Below, piece by piece: positions 34,173 through 45,190 of a stretch of 64,000 nucleotides of DNA. The stretch lies in the NCBI GenBank assembly GCA_036346405.1, contig CM070559.1, positions 42,163,518 through 42,227,517 on the forward strand. The letters are read 5' to 3'. The notes under the pieces were generated by a model, which was given only the letters and a program-made list of their open reading frames with translations, had not been told where the DNA came from and did not search any database. A program made the translations under genes and the position numbers. Every line of letters starts with the position of its first letter. The stretch's first letter is position 1. Source of the DNA: Phyllostachys edulis (taxonomy: Eukaryota; Streptophyta; Magnoliopsida; Poales; Poaceae).

Positions 34173-34899
34173 TGACGAGGATTAAAACCTCTAGGTATTA
34201 ACTTAATACATAATAAAAGACCATACGTCTTCATGGTTGTAACCCCTAAGGCTAACGACTTCATTCGTCGTAAGGATTCCAGTGGTTACATAATGGGTAC
34301 CCTAGTCGGACAAGGTCCTGTGTCTAGTCTCCGACCAGGTAGCTGCTCGGAAAAGCTATGAACTAGTATCTGGATATGACTCTAGGTATATTCTTTACCG
34401 TGTGATGAATGGAACACGTGTTGTATATTTCATACCATGCGACGTTACATAATCCTAAGACATTGACAACAACCACCATACGGTTGAATGTCTCACAGAC
34501 ACAACCGCAGAGCAGTTGATACATTATTAACTGTCGCCTCGCTCCGACCAGTCGTGACGCTTCACAAGGGACGCCTTCTCCAGAAGTAACTGCCACCTCT
34601 TCGGAAGTTATTTAAGGGTGGAGCGCAGAAGCTCAGAGGTGATTAGAGGCAATTTGAGACAAGCAAGGTAGCAGCATCAGATTGAGAGCAACGCAATCAG
34701 CTTTAGATTTGTACTTAAAGTCTGATTGATTAGCAAGTATCATACCCAGTGTAATTAGGATTAGTCCCCAGCTTGGTCGTAGACACCCCTGTAAATCCAG
34801 TTCATATCAATAAAGAGCAGCCCCATTATCTCCTAGGAGATCTGTGTCATTTTTCTCTATTCTATATTTATCATAAGATCGACGACTCGATCGTCGACA
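34173..34899 (+). repeat. 3' LTR of the Tat-like element
   Basis: This 727-bp LTR runs from TGACGAGGATTAAAAC to CTCGATCGTCGACA and is homologous along its length to the solo LTR at 25721-26438. The terminal GATCGACGACTCGATCGTCGAC contains overlapping palindromes. No 5-bp repeat of the adjoining CCTGC was found at the left edge of the block. Confidence 0.85.
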
Positions 34900-35640
34900 C
34901 CTGCGTTCCTGGACCGTATCCAAGGAGACATTTGCGGTCCTATATAGCCCCTGTCAAGGCCATTTAGGTATTTTATGGTGCTCATCGATGCTTCCTCGAA
35001 ATGGTCGTATATATATTTATTGTCTACGAGAAACCACGTTTTTGCAAAGCTAATCTCACAGATAATTAAAATTAATAATAATTTCCCTCATCATCATGTG
35101 AAGTCCATCAGAATGGACAATGCCGGAGAGTTTATTTCGAAGTCATTTGATGATTATTACATGGAAATAGGAATTAAAGTTAAGCATTCCGTACCGCATA
35201 TCCACACCCAGAATAGATTAGCAGAGGCAATAATTAAAAGGATTAAATTTATGTCTGGCCACTTTGAAGAATTGTAATTTACCAACTATATGTTGGGGAC
35301 ACGTAGTCCTGCTCGCAGCAACTCTCATCAATTTTAGACTGCCGACATATAACATCCATTCACCTATGCAACTAGTGCAAGGGTCAGCACCGAAAATTTC
35401 TTATCTTTGAAGATTTGGTTGCGAGGTTTATGTACCTATACCACCACCACAGCTAACTGCAATGGGCCTTCTCCAAAAGTCTGGGATATACGTTGGTTAT
35501 GAGACAGCATACATAATCAGGTATTTATACCCTATGACGAGAGATTTGCATACTGCCTAATTCGTTGATAGTATATTAGATGATGATAGTTTCCCGTCAT
35601 TAGGGGGACGAAATCAACCCCTTGATGAAAATATCGGGAA
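34900..35640 (+). pseudogene. Copia integrase fragment
   Basis: The Copia polyprotein resumes with DRIQGDICGP and continues as MVLIDASSKWSYIYLLSTRN, KSIRMDNAGEFISKSFDDYY and VPHIHTQNRLAEAIIKRIK. The catalytic Asp-Asp-Glu positions of the integrase core can be seen, including the second Asp in MDNAGEF and the Glu in LAEAI. Stops occur at about 34943 and 35275. Beyond 35280 a degraded segment still resembles the conserved region that includes a CAVYVPI-like strand and GIYVGYE (about 35410-35505). Confidence 0.75.
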
Positions 35641-35643
35641 ATA

Positions 35644-35733
35644 ATTGAAGTCCAGAAGATAACTGAAGTCTAAAAGACAAGAGAAGTCTAGAAGATAATT
35701 GAAGTCTAGAAGACAATTGAAGTCCAGAAGATA
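35644..35733 (+). repeat. Five 18-bp tandem repeats in Copia pol
   Basis: The unit ATTGAAGTCCAGAAGATA occurs five times head to tail (35644, 35662, 35680, 35698, 35716) with one to five changes each. It encodes a six-residue charged unit in the linker between integrase and reverse transcriptase. Three of the five units have CAG or a related codon changed to a stop-like TAG or TAA in the pol frame. Confidence 0.85.
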
Positions 35734-35978
35734 ATTGATTTGCAAGCATTGGTGAATCAACTACATGACCACTTTAGTGATTTGAAAAGCGTGACCAAGT
35801 TGTATATGCCTGCACGCAATGCACCGGAGAGGGTTGAAATACCGATGAATGAATCCCTAATCCCATCCTAAGGCCTCAGAAAAGGACGAGAACTATAGCC
35901 CCTTGACACAGCCGATCACTGAAGTTCCCTAGAACCAGAAGGAGAGCCAGTTGAGACCTTGCACTAATATTGAACCTT

Positions 35979-36430
35979 CAGAAAAGGCATACCAGATTTG
36001 AATATCCCCACGAAGGGAGACATCAGCAGGAATGTGTGTGCACACATCGGAACTTGAAAAACTAAAGGGAGTTGCCCCATAATTGGAAATAGCGGTGAGC
36101 AAGTAGAAGCATTAGAAGAATCGCCCCATGAAGAAATAGCTATAAACTATGTGACCACAAGAAAATCTTTGAATATGACAACAAGAAAATCTTTGAATAT
36201 GTGACCACAAGAAAATCTTTGAATATGTGACCACAAGAAAATCAGAAAAGGCATACCAGATTTGAATATCCCCACGAAGGGAGACATCAGCAGGGATGTG
36301 TGTGCACACATCGGAGCTTGAAAAACTAAAGGGAGTTGCCCCATAATTGGAAATAGCGGTGAGCAAGTAGAAGCATTAGAAGAATCGCCCCATGAAGAAA
36401 TAGCTATAAACTATGTGACCACAAGAATCG
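35979..36430 (+). repeat. 264-bp direct duplication with short internal repeats
   Basis: GAAAAGGCATACCAGATTTG recurs at 35981 and 36245, and similarity continues through GAAGGGAGACATCAGCAG and AAGAATCGCCCCATGAAG to about 36425. Between the copies, TCTTTGAATATGTGACCACAAGAAAA is repeated three times (36170-36245). The duplication lies in the integrase-RT linker of the old Copia element. Near-identity suggests it is younger than the element. Confidence 0.85.
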
Positions 36431-36439
36431 CCCCATAAA

Positions 36440-37671
36440 GAAATAGCCAATGTCGATGTTTACTTTGAAAAGAAAATTGCCGCAATCATCGATCTTGATC
36501 CAGAGCATGCATCGCTCGCTGAATGTAAGAAAAAGATCAGATTGGAAAGATTGGAAGAAAGCAATAGAAATTGAATTATTATCTCTGAATAAAATAGAGA
36601 TGCTTAGGCCTATAAGCCGCACGCCTCCCCATGTGCACCCTGTAGGGTATAAATGAGTATTTGTTTGAAAGAGAAATGAAAATAAGCAAGGCTCGTTGCA
36701 CAAGGTTTCACTCAACGTCCAGGAGATGATTATGAAGAAATCTATTCCCTGGTCATGGTGGAACCACCATTTAGATATTTAATCTCAATAGCAGCTAACT
36801 TGAATTTAGAAATAAAATTGATAGATGTGGTAACTATATACCTTTATGGAATATTGGATTCGGACATTTATATCAAGGTACCTGAATGTATCCCTGTCCC
36901 GAATCATGACAGAACAAATAGAAATCTGTACAGTGTGAAACTCAGAAAGTCACTATACAAACTTAAGCAATCAGGCAGGATGTGGTATAATCGCGTGAAG
37001 TGATTTTCTATGCAAGAAAGGCTACACAAATAATGAGAATTATCCCTGTGTATTTATACGATGATCCCACGATGGATTTTATATAATCTTAGTGTACGTA
37101 GATGATTTGAACATCATTGGAACCCTAGAATGTTTTAAGAACGCAAGCTCTTACATGGAGTCAGAGCTCGAAATGAAAGATTTGGGTAAAACCAAATATT
37201 GTCTAGGCTTGCAGTTTGAACATGCCCCTGAAGGGATATTAGTGCATTAGTCAACATACACTCAGAAGGTGTTAGAAAGGTTCAGCTTTGAAAAGGCATA
37301 CCCTTCGAAAGTACCTTGGTCAGGAGATCTTTGCAGCAAGACAAAGACCTGTACAAACCTAGAGAAAAGGGGGAGAAAGCCCTGGGACCGAAATTCCCAT
37401 ACTTAAGTGCAATAGAAGAACTCATGTACTTAGCAAACTATACTAGATTGGACATTGCATTTGCCGCGAACCTATTAGCAAGGTATAGTGCAGAACCTAC
37501 CAAAGACATTGTCAGGGAATAAATGAGATCTTCCGATACCTTCAAGGAAGCAAAAACCTTAGTCTGTTCTACAAAAAGAACCAAGACCTGTTTATGAATG
37601 ACTATGCAGATGCCGGGTACCCGTCGGACCCACATATAGCCAAGTTACAAACAGGCTATGTATTCCTATGT
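36440..37671 (+). pseudogene. Copia reverse transcriptase fragment
   Basis: Broken frames encode the Copia RT domain: a DWKDWKKAIEIELLSL start near 36530, then ANLNLEIKLIDVVTIYLYG and LRKSLYKLKQSGRMWYNRVK (36755-37003), the YVDD catalytic box within LVYVDDLNII (about 37090-37115), and LGKTKYCLGLQFEH near 37180-37220. Next is YLSAIEELMYLANYTRLDIAFAANLLARYS (37400-37490), leading into RNase H (DADAGYPSDP-like, QTGYVFLC) where a gypsy LTR interrupts at 37672. At least four stops or shifts are present, so it is inactive. Confidence 0.8.
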
Positions 37672-40600
37672 TGTAACATCCCAAATTTTCTCTTTTGGCA
37701 AAATAAAACTTAAATTATTTTCCTTGGAATTTCTGGACTTTTTAAAAGCTTTTCTTTAATTATTTTAAAGCCAAAACAAATTTATTTGCAAAAACTATTA
37801 CCAATATTAAATTGGAAATATTTCATTTAAGGCCAGAATGTCTTTGAGAATTTTTGAAACTTTTCTCATAATTTTTGGATTTTATTTGCTATTTTCTAAA
37901 GCCTATTTGAATTTCTGGAATTAAATCAATTAGAAACTCTCAAATAGTCCTTGGGCCAAATCTTCCCCGACCCACTCCTATTCTCCACGTGCACGCGGCC
38001 CAGTTGGCCCGCTCGTCCGCACGTATCATCTCCAACTCTTTTCAATCGTTGGATTTAAATTGAACAACCCGATCAAGTGGCTGTTCGAGGCGGTCCGAAC
38101 GTCCCAAGCGACATGGACCGTCCAATCTAAATTTAACAGTCAGATCTGTGAGATGTTTGGACGGTCCGAACATCTCAATCCTTGTGGGGCATCCGATTGA
38201 AAATGAATGGCCAAATCTTGATGTGATCTTCGGACGGTCCGAACGTTCAAATCAATGGAGATCGTCCGATCTAAATCCAATGGCCATATCACCACCCATT
38301 ACTTTCCTATTTCATTTCCTTTCGTTGACTGGTGGGATCGCCATGTACAGTGCCGTCGTCCCCACCGTTTCTTCCTCCTCGCGATGCCGCCATTGTCGTT
38401 CTCACCAAGCTCATTAAACTTGCTCGTTTCTTCCCCTTTTCGCTCGCATTCGATGCCATTGATACCCACGTCCTCTTTACCTCGCCACCGCGCCGGCATG
38501 TAACGGCCACGCACGTCCCCGCCGCCTCTGTGACCCCCAAGCCCTATAAAAGGGAGCACCAGGACCGCCTCCCTCTGCACACCTCAACACCACCACTCAT
38601 CGTCATTCCTCTCGCACTCTAGCGCCCTAATTTCGAGCTTCACCGCCGGCCACCAACGGAGCTTCAACCGTCGAATTCGCCACCGTCAAGCCCTCTCCGG
38701 CCTCGTCGTCTACACCTTCGTCATCGCCGCACCTCCGCGAAGTCAGTGCGAGCACTCACGTGACTCGAGGACCACCGAAGCACGCATTTCACCAGAGCCC
38801 TAAAACTGCCACCGCAAAACCTCGCTCCTCCGCATATTTGGTGAGCATCAGGTTCAGCAAGGCACCCTCTCTCTCTCTCTCTTTTGTGACCATTCACACT
38901 CCTTGCCACGGCGTAAAACGCCAGTGAGCTTGTCGCCGGTTGTGCACCACCATCGGGCTAACGTGGCTCAGCCACGTCGACGCCACCTCAGCGCCACGTG
39001 CACATTTTTGCTGAGTCAATGCCTACGTGGCGCCACATCAGCCGTGGAGTCTTTGACTGTTCGTGGACCAAGTCTGTTGATTTGGGCCCACATGTCAGTG
39101 ACTGTTTTCTTTTGCTTTAGAAAATTAATTCAGAAAATCTGTAAAATCCAAATTAGGGTTTTATTTAGGTTTAAAACTTCCAGGTGTTCGTATTTCTTCA
39201 TACGAACTCCGATTTAGGTGATTCAAATTTCTAAATTTATTTACAATCATAAGCTAGCTATCTAAACCAAAACTATTTCATTTGAAGTTCATTTTGAATT
39301 TTATTTGAATTTGGCTTATTTTCACGTATAGATTTTGACGAGTCCGAAGAACTAGAATTAATCAACGACCAGACTTTTGAGCAAGGCAAGTTACATTCTT
39401 TGATCATATTTGAATCCCAGTATTTAAAATTATTTAAATTATGTACTGCATGCTTATTTAAATTCAGTTATTTAAATACCTATTTTAAATTCATAGATAT
39501 ACATAAAATCCTTTGTATGGCCAATTTTGGTATTGACTAAATATCTTGTCAACCTAAATAAAACTTGGTTGATACATTAGTATGAACTAGGATCATTTGA
39601 AAATGCTATGCAGAGTCATGCTTAGACCAAAAAATTTTAATTTGGGAATTTAGCCAAGGATTTAAATTTTGTTTAAAAATAAGCCCATGGTATTGTTTCA
39701 CCATGGACTCTCTTGCAAATGATTTTGAAAACAAAAATAAAATCAAAGGTGGTTTAAACTTGGGCAAAATGGATGTTAGGATGGTGCAGGTTAATGCATA
39801 TGATTGAATCTTTTCATTGATCAAGTCCAGGGTTTTGGTATGTTGCCCAAGTTGTTTAAGGACCGGCCTGAGAGCCGCTTTTGCTAAACTCCACCGTACT
39901 ATCACATGTCCTGTGTGGGCAGGACTAGGCTTAATAATTTGTAATACTCTACTGTTATTTGTGACATGTTGATGTGTGGGTGTTGGATAGACAGTATTCC
40001 CACTTGGCACAAGAGGGGGCTTCTGGAGGATGGATAATCCAATGGAAGTGAAACCTTAGCGGATATAAATACTTTAGGGTGGAGCATTGTAACGGTCTTG
40101 TGATAATTGCTTAGTCGCATGCCTTCGGAAGCGTGTATTGGCTGACATCAAAAGTAAATTATCTCTTGTGGGTAAAGTTATACCACCTCTGTAGAGTGTA
40201 AAACTATTCGAATAGCCGTGTCCACGGTCATGGACATGTTTAGCATTTGCCACTCAAAGTTAGACTTTGGTTTTGGTTTTCAAAAGATTTGAACAAATGA
40301 TTTTGGATAGTTTATCCAATTGAAAAATTGGGCGGTTAGCCATGTGAAAAGAGGATATTCATCACCATATTTCATATGGAGGTTATCCTACTATAAAACA
40401 TGAGAATTTGTAAAATAAATTTTAGCTATAGAATAACTGCTTTGGAACTTAGTACAAATATTTAAAGAAAATATGGCTTTATGCAAAATCAGCCCTATAA
40501 GCCTTCCTTTGTAATCCTTGCATGCATTAAATTTTGTCATTGGGTGTAACTTGCGAGCACAGAAGTTGTGCTCATCCTTACTTATTGCAAATAATCTTAG

Positions 40601-40872
40601 AGGAGGAGTACCTCGTGGACGAGGAGGACTTGGACGGCTAGGCTGCGCCCCAGACGATTGCCTGTGGCATATCGTTTGGCCTACTACTATCTTTTGCTTT
40701 CCGCTGTAATTTTCTTTAGGCCAAGTGCCCTTTTGTAATAAATACTTTGATATTATTGATAAAGTGCGTGATGTGGACTTGTTACCATATTTGTAAACGG
40801 TGTACACTAGCTGTTCCTGGACTAGTGTTGTAAGCACAAAGAATCTGGGATCCTTCTATCCCGGGTTTGACA
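37672..40872 (+). mobile_element. 3.2-kb Ty3/gypsy solo LTR (RIRE/Athila-like), TSD TATGT
   Basis: The LTR runs from TGTAACATCCCAAATTTTC to ATCCCGGGTTTGACA and is flanked by perfect TATGT repeats (37667-37671 and 40873-40877). Removing it rejoins the Copia RNase H reading frame. A TATA box (CTATAAAAG) at 38544-38552 is followed by a C-rich leader and a (CT)n tract near 38866. Upstream, GGACGGTCCGAAC-type words occur several times (38090-38260). It has no internal coding region, so it derives from LTR-LTR recombination. Confidence 0.9.
38544..38552 (+). promoter_or_regulatory. LTR TATA box
   Basis: CTATAAAAG precedes a CACACCTCAACACCACCA-type leader and is positionally conserved with the gypsy LTRs at 4875 and 62059. 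Confidence 0.6.
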
Positions 40873-41330
40873 TATGTGGTGGAACTGCAATTTCCTAGAA
40901 ATCGTCTAAGCAAAGTCTTACATCAACTTCTACGAACCACTCGGAAATCATAGTGCTGTATGAGGCCTCGTGAGAATGTTCTTGGTTTCGACGGATGGTG
41001 CACCACATCTAGTAGCCGTGTGGATTGAATACCGCTCAAACCCCCACTATTATCTATGAAGATAATGCAGCTTGTGTTGCACAAGTGCAGATGGGTTATG
41101 TGAAGAGTCAACTCACAAAGCATATCAACCTCAAGTTCTTCTATGCTCATGGATTGCAAAAGATAGACGAAATTAAAGTACTACATACTAAGTCGTGTGA
41201 AAATCTTACAGATTTATTCACTAAGTCACTTTTAACGTCTAGCTTTGAAAGATGCATACATGGAATTGGAATGATGAGACTTAGAGAAGTACAGAATTCA
41301 GGAGGAGAATCTTCACAAACTCATTATTGA
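40873..41330 (+). pseudogene. Copia RNase H C-terminal fragment
   Basis: Following the solo LTR, the RNase H domain continues with GGTAIS and the conserved IYEDNAACVAQVQMGYVKSQLTKHINLK, then DLFTKSL and a C-terminal GMMRLREVQ. The stretch 41025-41330 is open for 101 codons, unlike the rest of the element. It ends 230 bp before the polypurine tract. Confidence 0.8.
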
Positions 41331-41560
41331 AGCTTAATGACGAATATCGAGTACCTAAAGAATAAATCCTAGATATTAAATGAAATGGGGTGGATTGTAT
41401 TCTTTTTCCCTTAACAAGTTTTTCTGAAATTTCTCAGCTAAGGTTTTTAATGAGGCAATTTGTGCAGCACGACAGAATGTGTTTCATGTACTCTTTCTTC
41501 AAATTTTTCCTATTAGGTTTTTATGGAGTTTTGATGAGATATGAACATGTCGGATGAGTG

Positions 41561-41572
41561 CCCAAGGGGGAG
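41561..41572 (+). promoter_or_regulatory. Copia polypurine tract
   Basis: CCAAGGGGGAGT lies directly before the TGTTAAGAAACC start of the 3' LTR, as expected for plus-strand priming. It confirms plus orientation. Confidence 0.7.
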
Positions 41573-41837
41573 TGTTAAGAAACCGGGCCCAGACCAGCAG
41601 TCTTAGCCCACGATGGGCTCCTCATCCATCCAGTAGCCTATATAAAGGAGGGGACAACCATCAGATTGTATTCTGATTTCTGAAGGCGATAAAGAAGGTA
41701 GAAATCCCCTCATATCTCTATGTTTAATCTACTATTCTATGTTTGTGTTCTTGCATTGTTATAAGCGATTCTACGTTTATCTACAAATCTACAAAATGCT
41801 CAGTTAAATTTAACTTACCAGCGACGGCTCCTCAAGA
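41573..41837 (+). repeat. Copia 3' LTR
   Basis: This 265-bp partner of 19753-20012 has the same ends and a TATATAAAGGAG promoter at 41638-41650. It is followed by CGAT, matching the bases before the 5' LTR. Confidence 0.8.
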
Positions 41838-44800
41838 CGATATCTCACCCCATACGGTCCAGATTACACAACCTACCTAGAAGTAGCAGATATCATCATG
41901 GTCTATACACACTACAGGTGTGCCCTATTTGGAGTTTTATCTGAACAGTTCATTTCAGATCTGACGTCCGTGCGAAGCTCAAGTCTTCTCAATTGCGACC
42001 AGCGCGTCAACTGATAGTCAGTCTCGAGTGCTAGATCACGAATGAATGAGATCAGGTGAGATCCACCGTCCATAAACTTGCACGTTGTACTGTTTGTTCA
42101 TGTAAGTAGACATGATTAAGTCTTTCACCGCGGTGTACGGAATGAAGACGCGGCTAGTACTGAAAGAGAGAGAGAGACAGAGAGAAACAGTGCTGTAGCA
42201 GCGAAAAGACAGAGGTACGAAATCAAGCTGAACAGATCCAAATCTTTCTACATGGAGTACTCTTCCACATGTGCTCCACCCGCAGCCATGTGCCGAGAAA
42301 TTGCTATGTGCCGTCTACCGCAGCACTCCTGTCGACAAATAGACCTTTGGAAACCGACGTGTTCAATCCCACTCTATGTATCCGTCGATCGTCTATACTT
42401 CACGGACCCCGGCCGGCCTACTCGATTTTACAGAAATATTTTTCAACTGTCCGTACGCCTCCAGTCGGCATGCAACAACAACGGATGTAGCTCCGCAGAT
42501 AACTTCTTCAGAAAGAGGAAGACTTGACTGACCTGATCAGTTAGTAAAAAGAAAGAAAGAAAAAGAAGTAGAGAAATTCATGTGCCGTGAATCTGCGACC
42601 ACCTCCTGTCGGCATGCAACAACAACGGACGTAGCTCCGCAGATACCTTCTTCAGAAAGAGGAAGACTGACTGACCTGATCAGTTAGTAAAAAGAAAGAA
42701 AGAAAGAAAGAAAAAGAAGTAGAGAAATTCATGCGCCGTGAATCTGCTTCCGATCATACAAGCTAGTGTAGGATTTCTGCCACATAGCCATCAAGTGAGA
42801 AAGCGGGGGGCTCGTTGTCGCGCCCGGTGCGCCCACCACGGCGATCGAATCGCGCGCGTGGAATCGGTCGCCCCGGACACATGTCGCGCGGCGGGGGTGC
42901 CGGCCCCACGGCACCAAGATTTCTTGTGGATTTCGGCAGGTTCAGAGCGCCCCGGGTGCGTCCCTCCTGGCGCCAGAGACCGGGGAGAGTCGCAACATCA
43001 TCACGCGCGCAACAGCTATCTCACACTCTCCAACCAATTACCAACCTGGTCGAATGATCGATCTCATTCTCATCTCCCGGGCCTCCTCTTTCCATGGTCC
43101 TAGCTTCTTCCTCCCCTTGATTATTGCTTGTCCTTTTTTCTTTACCTGACGTTCTTTTCCTCGATGGATTTAGTTACAGTCCCCACAAAGGCTTGACATC
43201 CTGCGTGGTACAGTCAGAAAGGAAAACTGTTGCGCAGGATGCATGAACCTTAACCACGCAAGGAAGGGATGGAAAGGTACTGGGAATCCACTCATGTGCG
43301 TACGGGGCTCTCTCCATTGTATCATGCGCTTATTTAATTGTAGCGCGAGGCAGAAAAACAATTTATACACAACATGACAGTTTTTTTTTTCTATACAGGA
43401 GAAGCTTCATATTGAGATACATAAACAGACTACTAAGTTGAGTAGTTTTTTTTTCTTCCACAATATACATGTGTCCTGCTGAGAAAAAGGTGTGGCAAAG
43501 ACCGGAGAGACCGGCTGAAAGTGCATGTTTTATCTCTAGTAACAAACCAGGGCCGGCTTAACTCGCTAGAATGATCTTAGCCCCGATCGCTAAGATGTGG
43601 ACGCAACGCCAACACTCGCTTGCCGCGACGGAACCTTCAGCGTGAGCTCTGAATCGGGCGAGCAATCTTTCTTGTCCAGCATCAAGCCTACCAGTCTCCA
43701 GACAAGAACAGCGGTCTGACAGGACCTGTTCGTCACAAAGGATACATGCATTTCGTGATCCAGTGGTTCACCATCCGGAAGCCGGTGACTGGACAAAAGA
43801 TCGATGCTTGCATGGGAAAGAAAGCCCCGGATCGCACACGCGTACGTACAGCCAAATCCCGGGCAAGATATGTACGCAGAAGATAAATACAAGGCACAGC
43901 CCAAACCGATCCCATCCACCGATCGATCGGCAACAGCAGCAACGTTACATCACGTCTGAACGTGCCCGCGCCATCTCCGCGCACAGGGTCACCTGACCGG
44001 AGAGATACATGGAAGATCAGAACGGTCCAACGCTTGCTTTCTCGCGTTATCACTTCACCATCTCCATATATCACTCGGAATCTCACATCTCTTTGTCAGA
44101 AAAACGAGTCGACCCCAGGGGTTCTCTCTGACCGGAAACGCTGGTCCCCAGACGGGCTAAGCGCGTCGAAACGGCCGTGCGCTGCATCACGATGTGGATG
44201 GAGGCTTTCAGAATCTCCGTGGGCCTAGACTGTGGTCTCGTTCCTGTTGCGATAGAGATGGATGACCAGTAGGCGGTTGTGGCAGGCTGATCGAAACGCT
44301 TGTGTTTGTGGGCGCACCACGGCACGGCATGGCGCGGCCAGGCTACAGGGGCCACATGGGCCGGCCAGCGATGGCTTGGGCGGCTGCTTGCCTGGCCGGC
44401 CGGCCGGCTGGCCCCTCGGACTGTTCAGACATCGGAGGGTTCGTGACACAAGTCGGAGCGATTGGATGGAAGCCTCTGCGTCGTGCAGTGCTCGGGCAGT
44501 TAGTGGTAGATGGGATGGACATCTAATGGGAACGTGGTTGGTTGCTAGCTAGCTGCTGAAGACCAACGGCAGAGCTTTGACTTTTGGCATTGCCCTGCCC
44601 TGTACTACGTCTTTTTCTTCAGGTGTACTTGGACGGTTTAACCGTTTGCGCTGACTGTTTGTGCGAAAAGTAAACAGTGATGGACTCCGGGATGATACAA
44701 GTGTTGAAATGTGGGTGAAGAAAAGTTCAATCCACGTGTATAGAAAGGAAGTAGCTGAGCGAGCCTGCATGAGGTGTTAACTAGAAAGAGTAGAAGAAAT

Positions 44801-45190
44801 CAAGGGTGAGCGTTGGTGTACAACTTAATGCTTGTACGTAGCCGTAGCCGTGCATGGTTCTACACGGGATATTTTCCCTATTTCATATGGGAATTGAACC
44901 ATTTTCTATGCATAATGGCCCAACTGTCCTCTCAGTCAGGCCTCAGTAAAACCAGCCCGGCCCGTAACTTACAAACAAACCGAGCAACAATATTCAGCTC
45001 ATCGCACAAAATAAAAAGCAAGTTATAGACCAAACCCAGGTGCCCAGCACGGCCACTCACAAACTTGCCTCCTGACCAGGCCGTAAGACATAAAATCACG
45101 GCCTATCCACGGCAAAACGTTGCGACCCTCAAGAGAAACCGACTCCGAGAAGCTAGGCTCGGGCCGGCTATTCCCCTTCCCTCCAATTCC
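41838..45190. other. Intergenic region
   Basis: No protein family recognised. It contains a (GA)n tract at about 42162-42190, the duplication at 42464-42752, and GC-rich stretches (42780-43100, 43900-44560) open in several frames on both strands. GGCCGGCCGGCCGGC at about 44395-44410 is a short NgoMIV/FseI-like run. It is probably the upstream flank of the NKAP-like copy in its last few hundred bases. Confidence 0.5.
42464..42752. repeat. 144-bp tandem duplication with (GAAA)n
   Basis: Two head-to-tail copies start at GTCGGCATGCAACAACAACG (42464 and 42608). They run through GCTCCGCAGATA, GACCTGATCAGTTAGTAAAA, a (GAAA) microsatellite of different length in each copy, and GCCGTGAATCTGC. The few differences suggest a recent event. 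Confidence 0.9.

Larger units (their letters stand above)
30361..34899 (+). mobile_element. 3' part of a Tat-like Ty3/gypsy element
   Basis: A complete right LTR (34173-34899), a polypurine tract (34161-34172) and an upstream gene in antisense orientation fit the Tat/Retand-Grande lineage, whose members carry accessory genes antisense to gag-pol between pol and the 3' LTR. The style of the sequence (frequent GGTCGGA and CGACCA words) begins at about 30400. The 5' LTR, gag and pol are absent, and a CACTA terminus lies to the left. The Copia integrase resumes immediately after the LTR, with only about 70 bp of Copia sequence missing overall. A large deletion inside the inserted block is the simplest explanation. 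Confidence 0.6.
19753..41837 (+). mobile_element. Old Ty1/Copia element expanded to 22 kb by nested insertions
   Basis: Two LTRs (19753-20012 and 41573-41837) start TGTTAAGAAACC, share a TATATAAAGGAG promoter and end CCTCAACA or CCTCAAGA. The four bases CGAT adjoin both outer edges (19749-19752 and 41838-41841), consistent with a decayed 5-bp target duplication. Between them, fragments of one Copia polyprotein appear in the correct order: gag (to ~27905), protease and pre-integrase (28029-28650), integrase (34900-35640), reverse transcriptase (36440-37671) and RNase H (40873-41330). Insertions separate them: a hAT element, an Angela LTR with a nested gypsy LTR, a CACTA/Tat block and a gypsy solo LTR. 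Without the insertions the element would be roughly 9 kb or less. All coding parts carry stops or frameshifts, so it is dead. Confidence 0.8.
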
